DNA of 64,000 bases from NCBI RefSeq assembly GCF_000327385.1, contig NW_008709945.1, positions 1,112,459 to 1,176,458 of the forward strand, read 5' to 3'. The number at the start of each line of letters is the position of its first letter. The stretch's first letter is position 1. Both the position numbers and the translations under genes were made by a program. Positions 13,901 to 25,832 of the stretch are shown piece by piece. The notes beneath the pieces are model-generated. The model did no database searches and was not told the origin of the DNA. It saw only the letters and a program-made list of their open reading frames with translations. This stretch comes from Lottia gigantea (taxonomy: Eukaryota > Mollusca > Gastropoda > Lottiidae).

Positions 13901-16900
13901 GATGCTCATTGGTCAAAAGGTTAAGATTTGCTATTTTAGAGTACTATTTGCTCATTATTAGAATAGTCTAAGATATAAGTTTCTGCTGGAGAAAAAACAT
14001 TAACTCGTCATCTACCAACCAACCATCATTTTACATTTCTAAATTCATTAGACTTACCTTTGGAACAATTTCTGGACTTTTAGAATGGGAATCACTTTCA
14101 TTATCATCTAATGATAAATTAATATTTGGTTTTATTAATTTTAATTTCTTTAATTTAACATCTCCAGTTTTATCTTCAGTAGGAGATTCTGGTTTTTCTG
14201 CTTTTTCTGCAAAGATTCAAAATTGTGTTCTTCAAATTCATCAATTGGAAAGTATAAATTATATGACTCATTGGGCTGTAGAATTGACACTTCTTTGTCA
14301 AGAAAATAGAGTTGTTGAATATGTACACCACTCTAGGCACGTTACCTCACCCCTCACAACCTTTACTCTGAATGTGTTTTTGACGACTTTCTAAATGAAA
14401 ATCTTCCAAGCTTTCACAATAATTTGACAACATATGAATTGAAAAACTCAATTTAGTTTTGTAGGAAACAGGTAAATGTCATACTTTTTCATTGGTCAAG
14501 AAAATGCCATTCGTAAAAAATGTAATTTTTCTGTTAAAATTATAATTTTAACGGAATTCTAAATATACCTACCTTTAACAGAAGTTTTTCTGGTGATAAC
14601 TTTATAAGATTTGGCAGGTACTGTAATCATGCATACAGAAAATACAACATTATTGTGCATGAAACAAAACACACAGTGTCACATACAACATATACATGCT
14701 AATACATAGAAACTTAATGAGAATTTTTAAAAACATAATGACGAAAGCCACGTGAGTAGACTCTACTGTGAAGGAAGATTTTGAGTTTCAAGATTTTTTT
14801 TAGAATCGGGGGAAACATTTTCTTTCATATTCATAAGTGTGCAGGGACCACAGCTCCATTTGGTGCCTTTGAAGATAGACAATATCATGCATAGACAATG
14901 GGGGGAAATATCAAGAGTGCACAGCAAAAAAATGTCATCCTTGGGAAGATCAATGTCATCAATGTCAGACTACCATAAAATTGATATGAAGTTTTCAAAT
15001 AAATTGTAGTGCATTTAAACCATGAACGGAAAACAGACACAAAAAAAATTGAAATAAAAATGAAGTCAATTCATAAATTAGAAATGTTGTGTAAAAAGAC
15101 TCAATAATTCACACTAAGAGTGCATTGAGGACACCAAGATACAACAGACATGCTCCAGTGATGCAAAGCGATGTTAGAGTGATGCCTACCTGTTTCTATA
15201 GTAGTCGGTCTAATAATTTCTGTTTCTGGTTGACCTATACCAGCTCTAGCCTCAGCTATCAACTGTCTAGCTCTCTCTCTTAGATGTTTCTGTCTTTCTT
15301 CACTCTACCAATAATATAAAAATTTTTATAAGTCTTTGATATCAATGGACAACTATTTGTTTCTACATGCAATACCATTTTATGGTGATCATGCAAGGGC
15401 TGGGCGATTGTTTCATTAATATATCATGATATGGGAACATGTTCCTATATTTCAATATTTTCCATGATACTACTAATGATATTAATTCCTATACCAGTAT
15501 TTATCGTGATACAGGTATCTCCCAACTCAACATGTAAGGGATTCACAATGGACAAAAATACATCTTAAATTGAAACAAATCATTTGAAAATTCTTTCAAC
15601 CTAATCCTTTTTTTTTTGATTACTCAAGTTATGTTATTATGCATTTTCAATTACGTGTAATGTAAAATTGGTCAAAATAAATATTTATAACTGAAAAACA
15701 GTAATTTCCAAGAGGTAATATTCAGGTAAGGACATCGCATAGAGTATAATATACACCATATAAGCTACATAGCCTTGTACAATAGAGGGTACTAGAGGTA
15801 AAGAAAGATATATGATGTAGATTTGGATTGTTTTTATATATCTATGGTGTTTACCAAACGTCATTGACAATAAGATAAAAAACAAAAAGTTTGGTCTCGA
15901 GAGCTAATATATCAGGTGAAATTAAACGGGAATATTAAATCAAATGAATATAATAATATATGAACTAAATCTACACAGATAGAAGGCAAATAATTGAGAG
16001 CAGACATCAACTAAAATCGTACGGTTTGTATTTCAGACATATTTTGGGGATATTTTTTTGGACTAATCACCATAAAGTAAATTTTATTTTAGGAGTATCA
16101 CTCGGGTTGGATTTGACCAATCACCAATAAGTAAATTTGATTTAAAAAATCATGCATGCCCATATAAAGCAACATACGACATCACTGTTGGGTTCCTGCA
16201 CCTTCACTTCTGCTGGTGGACACTCCGTATCAGCTGACTGGCTTCTAACGAGAGCGTCTTTACGAGCCTGTTCCAGTAACAGACGTGCTCTTTCTTTCAA
16301 CTCCACGTGTCGAGGTTTGGATGGTGACTATAGGTAAATACGGCAAAAGAAATGTTAGTTTTTCTCTTTCCCAGCAAAGTTAAAGCCAATCTGGATAAAC
16401 CTATATCTTACCCAGTAGCAAGCTAGATATTGATTTGTTGAAGATCTAGTAACGATGTCTATTTTATTGTAGGCTGCTTAAAAAAAATTCCTGTGGATTG
16501 TCTAAATTACGATGCAGCTTAACCTTACCTTGCCTAACCAATGTCAGACCCTATCTATAGGCTTTGACAGAAAATGGTATATCTTTTCATAGCCTCTCCA
16601 AGGGGACAAACCATTAAGATCATCTGGTGGAGCTTGCCAGAGCTTCCAGGACTAGGACAACTGGTAGACCTGTGTCAGTTTTCATTAGATCTCCAACAAT
16701 ACTAGCAATACCAGGTAGATATAATTTTATCTAGATTGCGTTAAGCTAGCGCCTATTGTTTATAACCTTCCTTCCTTCTCCAAGCCTTGTTAATTAAGAC
16801 TTTTGGCCCTTGATATTAATTTACCCCAAGATATTCAAGTCACCAGAAGCAATTCTACATAACTAGTAAACTAGCCTAAAATTTGGACATCTAATCTTTT

Positions 16901-19900
16901 TTTATACAAGTATTTCTATCAGTGTTAATTTCATAAAATAATTCAAATAAAAATGGAAAGAGAAAAACTGTAAATAAATAAATAATAAACAACTTCATTA
17001 AAATAATCAGTAATTAATTAAAAGTTATCAAAAAATTAAGTTTCAGAGAAAATAGAAAATCCCTAAAATTGAAAGATGTCACAACAGAATCACTCTAGCA
17101 AGCTAAGCATTATCATGTTAGTATGTGCTTTCTAGAAATTGGAAAATTACTCAGAAAATTTGTAATTCAAGTATTTAGGTTTTCCTTCAAATTTTTAAAC
17201 ATTTGTTCAACTTTAATTGAATTTCAAAGCTAGAAATTAATTTGCAAAATGTGGATACAAAAAAAATTCCATGTTTGGAATAAAGTTTAATACGGTGTGC
17301 CAGTCATCTATCTAACACCCCTCTGATTTCTATTGAACTCTTCCGCACATGCATTTTTGCTTTACCTATGAAACTATAAATGTATGATTGGAAGAGCGCA
17401 TTTTAAAATCAGGGGTGTAGCCAGTCAAAATATACCCAGCCTTGTTTGAATGGTATCAAAGTACAATCAAGTCAACATCAAAAATAGCTTTATTAGAAAT
17501 GTGTATTTGCATTCAAAATAAAAATGCTTAAATGTAATATGTTTAATGAGAGAGAAAGGAAAACCCAGTACTTGATATATTTAGATCTAAAAGAATAAAA
17601 AAGCGAATAAAGCCAAATAAGGACAGGCATGAATAAGCTTACCTCTGATTGGCTAGGTTGTGGAGAAGCAGGACTAGATACAGGGGGACTAATTGGTGCT
17701 TTGGGTAATCTTCTCTTAACCTGAATGATTGAGCGAATGAAAAGATGAATGAATGAGCAAATGATAGATGAATGAATGAATGAATGAATGAATGAATGAA
17801 TGAATGAATGAATGAATGAATGAATGAATGAATGAATGAAAATTCATAGTTCCTTTTCTGATTCTACTTCTGAAAGCAAGAATGTTTTGGATAGGAGCAG
17901 TGCTTACTGTAGCAACATTAAGGAAAGAAGAATTATGAGACAAATCTTAAAATTTTTTTACCTCTGGAGCTTTTGTAGGACTTTCTGGACTTCTGCAAAA
18001 AAAAGAGTTAAGGCATGTTATCTAAAAAAGAAAATATTAAAATACAAACACCACTTCTATTTATTCTATGTTCAATTCTAGTTGTTTTGAGTTTTTATTC
18101 TCAAAAACTCAACTTTGATGATAAGAGTGTTCCAGTTCTCTGATTAGTCAATCACTAAAATCAATTTTACATTTCGTTTCCTTTATCCGTTAAGATTTCT
18201 GTAAAATCTTGATTTTATCTTAGGTAAATATTCGACAATTTGGCCCCTGAAGTTTTTTACTTGCGAAAACGTTTTATGCTAGGATCTTACTTTAGTTGTC
18301 TAGGTTTGATGGCAGGTTTAACAGCAGATGGTTGTATAGTTGGACTAGGACTTGAGGAATCCACATCATCATCATCAGAATCAAACGGGTTCATCAACTG
18401 TTTACGTGTCATTAGATTATCTTTCTCTGGTGATACTGGAGAGGTTGTTGGTTTCTCAGGAGTTACTGGACTTTGTTTGGGTGGACTTGGTGCCTTCTTC
18501 TTCTTACGATGGATCACAGTTTTAGCATTACCAGTGGTTTGAACCATTTTCTCTGGACTAGGAACACGCTTCTTGTATCTATGTGCAGGCGCATTGTCAA
18601 AACTTGTATCAGAATCAGTAAAGGTGTCATTTGGACTTAATCCAACCCGAACATCAGGAAAATTACTACCAGAAGATATGCCCAATTCTCTTGGTTTCGC
18701 TTTTGGTGTTGTTGGAGATTTAGCATCAGATTTGTCTTCTTTGCTTCCGTACATTTCTTCTGAGATACGTTCGTCTGATACCATATTATCGTGTTCACCA
18801 CAAGTATAGGTGGATTCACTGGTACAAGATCCTAGCTGTTGAACCTCGAAGGTCTGGCCAGTGAAATAAGCTCGAAGTTGATGAAGATAAGTCATGACTA
18901 TTAGTTTATCTGGTACAGATAATAACACCATATCAGCTGGCTCTATAAGTTTAGGTATTCCTAATTTAGCAGCAGTGTCAAATGCCTGGAAAACAGAAAG
19001 AGGTTATAATCATCAATTTGCCTTCACATCCTTTTATATACAATATTTACATACAATGAATATTTGGTGAAATTGGCCACTAAAAATAAATGAAATGGCG
19101 TTTTACGTCTTACTTATTTGCACCTGATTTTATTAATGAAGATAATGTACAATGATCTTCAATTTAGTGAGCAAGCATCAAACTCTCTGAGTCTAAGTGA
19201 CACCAACAAATATAAAGAACAAGCATTATCTGTACTAGTACTTTCACTTCATATACAAATAATATTTATTTATTACTCACAGGTTGAAAAGTTAGACAGA
19301 AATAATGACAGAACTCACCAGTTTATTATTAGTTTTAATATCATGTGGTGCTAGAGCTGAATAGTCACTGAAATAATAATATACCACATGAAATGCAACG
19401 CCATGTAATGCTATCTACAGCTAACAGAAATAATAAAATCTCATGAAATGAAGCAAATTTATGGAGTTTATGACCTACTTTTCTGCATCTTATAGGGTTA
19501 ACAAAAACAGGCAATGCCATGCAGTGTGCAATGAGGGAAATTTGGCCAGGCTGCTCTTTTTCGATTTCCAACTGTTGAGGTATCTGTATCCTGTAGCAAT
19601 CTGAATTAATGCTGCCATGATACTATTAATGTTTTTAAGGTTTTTCTAAAAGTGTGAATTATGTTCTATTGTTCCATCTTCATGTTTTTTTCGACAAATA
19701 AGATTTGTGATAATAGACAATGCAACAGGAATTGGGCTCTAATCTATGATGTCAAAAGCACACTTTTCCTTTTAAGGAATATTTCACTTTATTTCTTTTA
19801 CAATAACAAAAATTCTAAACTTACATGAGATCTGGTCTGAAATGATTAATTATTGCACAAAAAGCCATCCCATTTCTCCAAGATGTTGTCAGGTTTGTGA

Positions 19901-22900
19901 CCTTGACCCCTTTATAACCCTTAGTAACCAGTTTACACCAGTCTAATAATTCTAGAGTAGGATCACATATTGATTGTTCAGGAGATTCACGCTGCAAGAA
20001 AAGATGATTTGATAATCATTTGAAATATAAAAAATGTTAAATGATGTAGATTCATATTCAATGAAAACTGTTAATAAATGTCATCAATACTTACTAGGAG
20101 TTTTCACTTATATTGTTGTTCTATAATGTATAATACAAAATCAGTCATTGAGCATTATGGAAACAAATGCACCTTTACTTATAGAATTGTTCCATCTTAC
20201 ATAAGATCTATATCAGGTAAGGACAAGACAGATAAACTTTCTAAGTAGAAACTTACTGTTTGAGATTCAGTTTGAGAATCATCAGGTGATATTTTACTAA
20301 GTGATCTGAAAATATATATTGTTAATGTAAAGTCAATGATATATCATAGAGTTTTACATCCTATTGTTTTGTTCATACAGACTTGGCAAATAATGCAAAA
20401 CTGAAATAAACCAGATCGCATAATCTCTAACTGAAAAACTCAATGAGGGTACACAATTTGATATCAAGGGCTACCCTGAATCATTCTAAGATTACAAAGC
20501 TTATTGCATCTTATTGCCAGAAAACCATTAATTTAATAGTGCAGAAGGGTGAACTGCTCCTACTAGGCTAGCAACATCACCAGTTTATCAGATGGTACTT
20601 ATCAACTCACCTCTCTGTTGAAGTTGGAACTATTTCTATGGGTGGTGGAGTAATAGCTCTGATCTGTGGTTTCTCATCTTCAGGGGTAGAGGGGGGTGTT
20701 CCTTCATATAGTGGTCTTTCAGCAGGGGACAGGGACTTCGTCATCTTTAATGTAAGAGCCTTTTTGCCATTACTTTTCTCTCCCTTTTTAGTCAGATTAG
20801 ATGGTAGTGTACTGTATTTTCCTCGCTCAGCTGGCTTCGGTTCTGGTTTGAGAGCATCAAAGGATTTCGACTTCACAATTTCATTTGGATCCTCTTCATC
20901 TGAATCCCCGAAAGGATTGGTTGAGAATTTTTGAGGAGAAGGTTGAGTTGAGACAGATGTATTAAGACTAGAATCTTTAGAAGTATTTGCTTCCTCCTCA
21001 TCATCGAAGTCACCAAATGGATTGGGGGGTGGAGGTGCTCTCTTGGTTTTTCTGGGTTTACATTTTTCAAATTTAACTGGAGGGGGATCTTCAGCTGAAA
21101 TAAAGATCATACCATTTGCTCTCTATGACTTTTACAGGCGGTTAAGTCTCACAGGAACTTAAACAATTAAACAAGATTTTGGAAAAATTAAACTGAAATT
21201 TCAATTCTGAAAGAAGAACATTAAATATCAGACATGATCATTTCTGTTTAATATGAACAAAAGTGAAAGAAATATTGCAGAGCATGATTTGCATGTTCCA
21301 GACATTTACAAATACTAACATTGTGTTAGATAAGCATATTATAACATTTTGCAAAAGAAAGGCGAAAAAGAATGCCAAGGATCAGAAATGAAATGAAATG
21401 AATGGAGCTTTACGTCCTTCTTTTGCCAAGGATCAGAGACAGCATGATAACAAATGATAGTCACATAACAATACAATGTTATATTCATGCTTATTTAAAA
21501 TAGGTACATAGGTTAATATACTGTCAAACAAAGATAAACACATAATCAGGAGAATTCATACAATAAATATTCAATCCAACAACAGAAAGAAACCTAAATT
21601 ACCAGAAAACGAAAATGAAAATAAAAAGGACCATTCCAGAAAATTATTTCAATCTGAATTATCTTTTTAATTGCAAAACCTATTAGAAATCAATAAATGA
21701 TCATTATCACTTTAATATCAAAATTTAATTTTGCTAGACACTACTTTGTTGAAGTCAGATGACATCAAAATACTTAGTTTTGGTCAAATCTTTACTTTAA
21801 TGAATCTAATTGTCTTATATTTTTCTTGCACAATTTTTTTTTTCAAATTTTATCTGGTATGATCCTTTAAAGAGCAGAAAATAAAAAAAAAACAAAAGCA
21901 CACAAAATAAACAAACCAAAAGGATTTAAATCATCCTCATATTCCATGCTATCATCAAAAGGATTACCAGTATTACTCTCTAGTTGGTCTATCTGATTAG
22001 TTAAATCTTTAATCTTAAACGATAGATCTTCTTTAGATTCATCATCTTCTTCTAGTTCATCTAAATTACCAATATCACTTCTTCCTATACTCATTAAACT
22101 AGCTACACTCTGCATATCTTCATCACTAGAGAGAAAGAAAGAAAAAGTATATTTTACAAGGATAACAACTTAGGTTCACAAATAAGGATCCTTTCTACCA
22201 GCTTGTCCAGGGTCAAACCTATTGGCATTGATCTTTACTAGATTATCTGTATCTATTTACAGCTGGGTCGACCTGATATATTCAAGGTCATCACAATTTC
22301 ACATGGGGATAGAACCCATTGCCATCATTTGTTTGACTGACCAAGCAAATGACTTCATGTAAAGAACCAACGACTGTGCTATACATGCTAATGGGTTCAG
22401 AACTGCCTTGACTTGTGAATTGTCAAATAAAGAAGATTGATGACTTACGTTGCTTTGCCTTCTCTAAGAAATACACAAGATAATGTCAAACATATTGTAG
22501 CTGATACAACTTTCTTGGTAGCAGGTTTAAATCTGATTTTAATATTAGTTTGTGACGGTATCTGAGTAGCGTAATCCTTCATATTGATAGTTTTACTAGC
22601 TAGAATCTTCCTTCTTCCTTTTGATTGCTGAAATTACATGTGTAACATAATCGAAACCAATAATGGCAGACCAATCTTGAGAGAAAATATATGAAATGGA
22701 TATCCTACTTTATGGACTGTATTTGGAGAATGTAGACATGAGCACATTATGGGAAAACAAATACATAAAAATTAGAGACAAATACACCCCTACAAAATCA
22801 TAACACTATGCAAAGATTTTAAAATTCTACTTTAAAGGGATTGTTAAGAGTTTTCTAAATATTTTATGTGTATCAGGGACACCAATCAACACCATTCAAT

Positions 22901-24400
22901 TTTTAGTCAGACGTCCCCGATGCTTATAAAAATTTTAGAAAATCTCTTTACAATCCCTTTAAATTCAGCCCTATCCATAACTGCCAAAGAATTTTAGATG
23001 AATAGACTTACATCTTCAATAACAAACGTCCATTCTTTATCTTCATATTCAGCCTGTCTGGAATCTCGGAAAAGTGTGACCATTATCTCCAGATTTTCTG
23101 GTACTGTCCAACTCACATGTCCACAATATGGATTCTTCATTGATGGCTGCCATGTTAAAACCTTCAATATGAAATAGTACAGTGTTTCTAAGCTGTCTTT
23201 TACAGACTTCTTTACAGAAGTTCATAAAAATATTAAAGAAATGAGGACAACATGATGAGTTACCTAGCTTTACATTTGAGTAATGCAAAAAGGATGTGAC
23301 CAAAATATTGGCAATGATATGATGATGCCTATTTGTTGTAAACACAAAAAATATTAATAATACCTGTGAGGACTTCCTTCTATTTCTTCTTGTCCAAACA
23401 ACACAGATTTTATTGGGTTGCCTTAAAATAAATTATAATGTAACTTATAAAATTCATAATATTATGTGAACAATAAATTTTGTTTTCCTATCCTAAAATG
23501 TTCACCCAGTCGTGAAGAGCTTTTTACAATATAAACACAATCTTTAAGTGCAACTTTAACAAAGTCAATTCAAATTGTCAATGATAGGCTACATTTTGTA
23601 CACTTATTCAGATAATGTTTTTGAATAGAAGTTAAAAATCAACATCAGTTTTTATAAAGACAATTTTTCCAGACAACTACACTACAAACTTTATTTTCTA
23701 CTTTCAGCTATCATAGAAAAATCTTTTCAAATTTCTTTATTCATATTTGAAAAAAAGGTGAAATATAAGTTGAAAGGGAATGAAAAGAAATATAGATCTT
23801 TATCTGTATTTGAATAGGTAGATCCAATAGAATACAGTGTACTCTGTGATATCCAACATCTGAGTACTCCAACATTCTGCATAATCCGACATCTTCTTCC
23901 GGTCGCGATTGATTTCCTTTGTATATCAGTTTTAAAGAGTATTCCGATATTATGTGTACTACGAATTACGACAAAGAAATCTGTAACATCTACTCATTTG
24001 ACCTTACCTTGGTTGGTAGATGACCAGTTTACGTTCGCTTCCAGCAGATGCTGATATCGCAAACTAACCTTGACCTTATCTGGGTCAGTGAGCTATATAT
24101 AGTAACATATGGCACTTTGAGTACTCCAACACTCTAGCTTTTCCAACATTGTTTTACGGTCCCAGAGTATGTCGGATTACATAGAGTATACTGTATTTCC
24201 AATTCCATCTGAATTTGCTGTTCTAAAAATGGTACCAGTATTTCATACACTAGTTAAGAATATTCTAAAAAGCCTTTCTTTTTTTGGCTTTCTGCTTACC
24301 ATTTTTTAGTCACTTCTAATTCAAGGTCTGTTAATGATGCAGTAAATTGAAATTTGGAAGCAGATTTCCCAACCCTCTGTAATCTTTTCCAAACACTCAT
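1951..24400 (-). CDS. EHBP1: EH domain-binding protein 1 (EHBP1), 22 coding exons, about 1122 aa
   Basis: Endocytic adaptor that links EHD proteins and Rab8/10-type GTPases to actin. Coding exons in gene order: 24400-24300, 23421-23364, 23161-23012, 22627-22449, 22125-21917, 21094-20611, 20305-20257, 19991-19825, 19367-19319, 18985-18291, 17992-17962, 17720-17643, 16327-16178, 15304-15190, 14620-14573, 14206-14058, 13684-13618, 13061-12846, 12230-12131, 6793-6720, 4658-4544, 2035-1951. They sum to 3369 nt in one frame. Domains: NT-C2 at residues 1-165 (starts [19 protein letters not shown], nearly the vertebrate start); NPF motifs near 217, 230, 258, 296 and 685, each followed by acidic residues, the EHD ligand; CH domain about 420-515 ([27 protein letters not shown]); bMERB Rab-binding helices about 960-1110 ([18 protein letters not shown]). 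The C-terminus CSIQ is a CaaX prenylation box, as in human EHBP1 (CVLQ). Length is close to the human protein (about 1230 aa). Family identity is near certain; the least certain junctions are the small exons between 13.6 and 18 kb. Confidence 0.96.
3101..3500. repeat. Degenerate AT-rich tandem repeat, period about 130-140 bp
   Basis: The block beginning TTTTAATTC recurs at about 3101, 3229 and 3369. Each copy is followed by a similar order of segments: an ACACNAAACAAATTTT-like piece, then TGAATTTTGNAAAACTT, then a run of ATTTTAT. There are about three copies, heavily diverged. It lies in the EHBP1 intron between exon 21 (4544) and exon 22 (2035). Confidence 0.4.
4281..4362. repeat. Dispersed repeat, copy 1 (partner at 32470-32555)
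   Basis: About 80 bp sharing AATAGTGTTCACAGCTCA, then a GAAATTT-GCNTTCAAATCC stretch and TGTGTAT, with 32470-32555. Both copies are intronic, one in EHBP1 and one in the unnamed gene. No inverted termini were recognised. Confidence 0.5.
5136..6719. other. EHBP1 intron segment without a gene
   Basis: Intronic DNA between exons 20 and 21. It holds a short direct duplication of TGCCGACATGTTAACCCTT at about 5519-5560 and a TATATA run near 6440. No exon or RNA gene was recognised. Confidence 0.5.
7517..8325. repeat. 51-bp minisatellite, about 16 copies
   Basis: Head-to-tail copies of a 51-bp unit containing ACTGTTAAAATAGTGCTCAA and a variable GAGTGATATAGAAATA segment (GAGTG/GAGCG/GGCCA variants). 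Most copies differ by only a few bases. The array sits inside the large EHBP1 intron between exons 19 and 20 (6794-12130). Because 51 is a multiple of three and the unit lacks a stop in one frame, it creates a 279-codon open frame on the minus strand that is not a gene. Confidence 0.93.
8326..12130. other. Large EHBP1 intron, no gene recognised
   Basis: AT-rich intronic sequence upstream of exon 20 in gene direction. It contains a fragment of an inverted-repeat element near 10.55 kb and copies of the AAGGGNNATAACTC motif at 11869 and 11933. No conserved coding block was seen on either strand. Confidence 0.5.
10545..10640 (+). mobile_element. Fragment of a short inverted-repeat (MITE-like) element related to 22831-22963
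   Basis: Shares the ordered pieces AGGGNTTGTAAAGA/AGTTTNCTAAA, TGTGTATCNGGG and ACACC/ACATCAAT with the left half of the complete element at 22831-22963. The right terminus is not recognisable here, so this looks like a decayed or truncated copy. Confidence 0.5.
13300..13425 (+). mobile_element. tRNA-derived SINE, 3' part
   Basis: Matches the 3' half of the more complete copy at 22165-22425 (opposite strand). Shared pieces are CCCAGCT, a TACAGATAATCT stretch, GTAGAAAGGATCCTT and GTGAACCCAAGTTGTTATCC. The tRNA-like head is missing, as is common for 5'-truncated SINE copies. It is intronic in EHBP1. Confidence 0.6.
15405..15530 (+). mobile_element. Dispersed repeat with AGGGCTGGGCGAT end (copy 1)
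   Basis: Begins AGGGCTGGGCGAT and continues with alternating ATATCATGATA-type motifs and TACCAGTATTTATCGTGATAC. The same terminal motif in reverse (AGCCCAGCCCT) ends a longer copy at about 52880-53255. This is a non-autonomous dispersed element of unidentified class. Confidence 0.55.
17769..17840. repeat. (GAAT)n tetranucleotide microsatellite
   Basis: About 18 uninterrupted GAAT units, with imperfect GAAT-like flanks back to 17723. It fills about a third of the 241-bp EHBP1 intron upstream of exon 12 and ends about 50 bp from that exon's splice acceptor. On the transcribed strand it reads (CATT)n. Confidence 0.97.
19480..19575. repeat. Dispersed repeat (partner at about 35495-35565)
   Basis: Shares ACAGG, TGTNCAATGAGNGAAATTT and GCCNGG in the same order and spacing with 35495-35565. 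Both copies are non-coding. Class unknown. Confidence 0.4.
22165..22425 (-). mobile_element. tRNA-derived SINE, most complete copy
   Basis: Read on the minus strand, the element has a box A-like stretch (TATAGCACAGTCGTTGG) followed about 45 bases later by a box B-like GGGTTCTATCCC, the spacing of a pol III tRNA promoter. An unrelated body follows, with GGTCGACCCAGCTGTAAAT, CAGATAATCTAGTAAAGATC and the tail GTTGTTATCCTTG. Body and tail recur at 13300-13425 and 34165-34295 (plus strand) and 32705-32830 (minus). It lies in the EHBP1 intron between exons 4 and 5. Confidence 0.7.
22831..22963. mobile_element. 133-bp MITE-like element with terminal inverted repeats
   Basis: Starts TTTAAAGGGATTGT and ends ACAATCCCTTTAAA, a perfect 14-bp inverted pair. 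The inversion extends inwards with mismatches (AAGAGTTTTCTAAA against TTTAGAAAATCTCTT). It has no coding capacity. It lies in the EHBP1 intron between exons 3 and 4. The superfamily is not assignable from the termini alone. Confidence 0.75.
23835..24193. mobile_element. Non-autonomous Tigger/pogo-like DNA transposon, about 359 bp
   Basis: The left end CAGTGTACTCTGTGAT pairs with the right end read in reverse (CAGTATACTCTATGT). Both ends sit inside TA dinucleotides (23833-23834 and 24194-24195), the target duplication expected of Tc1/mariner/pogo elements. An ATCCGACAT motif near the left end is mirrored as GTCGGATTACAT near the right end. No transposase frame is present. It sits in EHBP1 intron 1. 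A piece around 24006-24080 resembles 24534-24600, so another repeat may be nested inside it. Confidence 0.7.
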
Positions 24401-24402
24401 CT

Positions 24403-24425
24403 TTAGGCTGTGTAATTCATTCCAT
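24403..24425 (-). promoter_or_regulatory. Two overlapping upstream ORFs just before the EHBP1 start
   Basis: Directly upstream of the EHBP1 ATG (24400-24398) the minus strand carries ATG GAA TGA (24425-24417). Overlapping it is a second ATG (24420) followed by four codons and TAA ending at 24403. A plausible splice acceptor (TTCCAG) lies at about 24458, so this leader would be in the mature mRNA. Such uORFs normally lower initiation at the main start. That they act here is inference. Confidence 0.45.
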
Positions 24426-25394
24426 GTTGATTAACTTAATTCATCTAAACTTATAACCTGGAATATAATCATTCAAATAAAGATAACAGCTAATTAACAC
24501 CGTCACACCCTTCAGGCAGTGTAGATTAATGACCCAGTTGGTTTGTTGGTAGATGATAAGTTAACGTCCACTTCCAGCAGAAGTTGATATCGCAGACAAA
24601 GTAATTGTTGTAGTTAGATGAATTGGATAGTTTGGTACTTACTGTTGGTTTGGAAGATGGATTAAGGACCCTAAAGTCCTAGATTATTTTTAACATGATG
24701 AATATTTAGATGGTTTGCATTTAAGAGTAGAATTCAGTTTAAAAGGGATATGGTTATCTAATATTTTTCCCTAAAAAATCTGATCACATTCATGCATAGG
24801 AAAAGCCTAGCATGTAAACTTAAGTAGCTTTCATCGAATTCAGCAGATAACTAATTATAAATATCAGATAATCCTCATTTATTATCCAACTATGGGGAAG
24901 TAATTCTTCATTTTATTTGATCTTACACAAGAATTTATAATTAGGAGAAAAGAAAAGTAAAATTATAGGAACTCCACCCTTGGCCTTGTACAAGTTAATC
25001 CTTGATTGCCATTGACCTTATCTGCTTATCAATAAAATATCTTTCCTTAGTTTGATGCTCTGACTTGTAATAGAGATAGAAAAAAATATGTTATAAGAAC
25101 TACCCAAAATCCTACGCTTTTACATTCTGGCTTAGTCATTTATTACAAAAATTTAAATGTCTCAAATAAATGTCAACAAAATACGACTATACTATGATTC
25201 AATGAAGAAAAATTTGTTAAAAAAATATCTGTCCACGTCTGCTGGAAGATTTCTTTTTTGGCAGTTTTATCATAAATTTATTTGAGACATTCGAGAGACC
25301 GGTAACAGGCGATGAAATAAAAGTGTACCCCATATGGTTCAGAATAATCTAAAGTCATAACAAAATAATTTTTCTTACCAAAACAATCTTCGAT

Positions 25395-25670
25395 GTTTAT
25401 TAACCTTCACTTCCGGTTTAACTTATCATTTAGACTCGATTATCACAATCTGATAATTGAAATTGAAAGAGTAGAAAAGAGACAGGATAATCACAAATTT
25501 CATTAAACTCACTTTGTCTCATTATTCTGTTTAATGATTTTTTTAGGCCGACTCATATTCTTATAAAACGTAAAAAATATTACCTTTAATTATTTTTTTC
25601 AATTTCTCCAGTTAAATAAATGTCTGACATAGCTTGTCGATATCAAAATAATTAATCTTAACGCGCATGT
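25395..25670. promoter_or_regulatory. Putative bidirectional promoter between EHBP1 and the unnamed plus-strand gene
   Basis: The two genes are divergent, with start codons 1.4 kb apart. An ETS-family core, CACTTCCGG, lies at about 25408-25416. The EHBP1 leader is probably spliced to an acceptor near 24457, which places its first exon in this area. No TATA box was singled out. The assignment rests on layout and one motif. Confidence 0.35.
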
Positions 25671-25832
25671 TTGGAAGAGCTAACCCGATTTTTTTCTTTT
25701 TACATTACCTTTAATACTTTATGTCTCGACAATGGGGCACAACTCCATTTAATGACTTTTATTGACATTTTGATCAAGTCTACATTATTACATATACTTG
25801 TTAATCAAGCCTATGGCGTCCTAGGATTCAAC

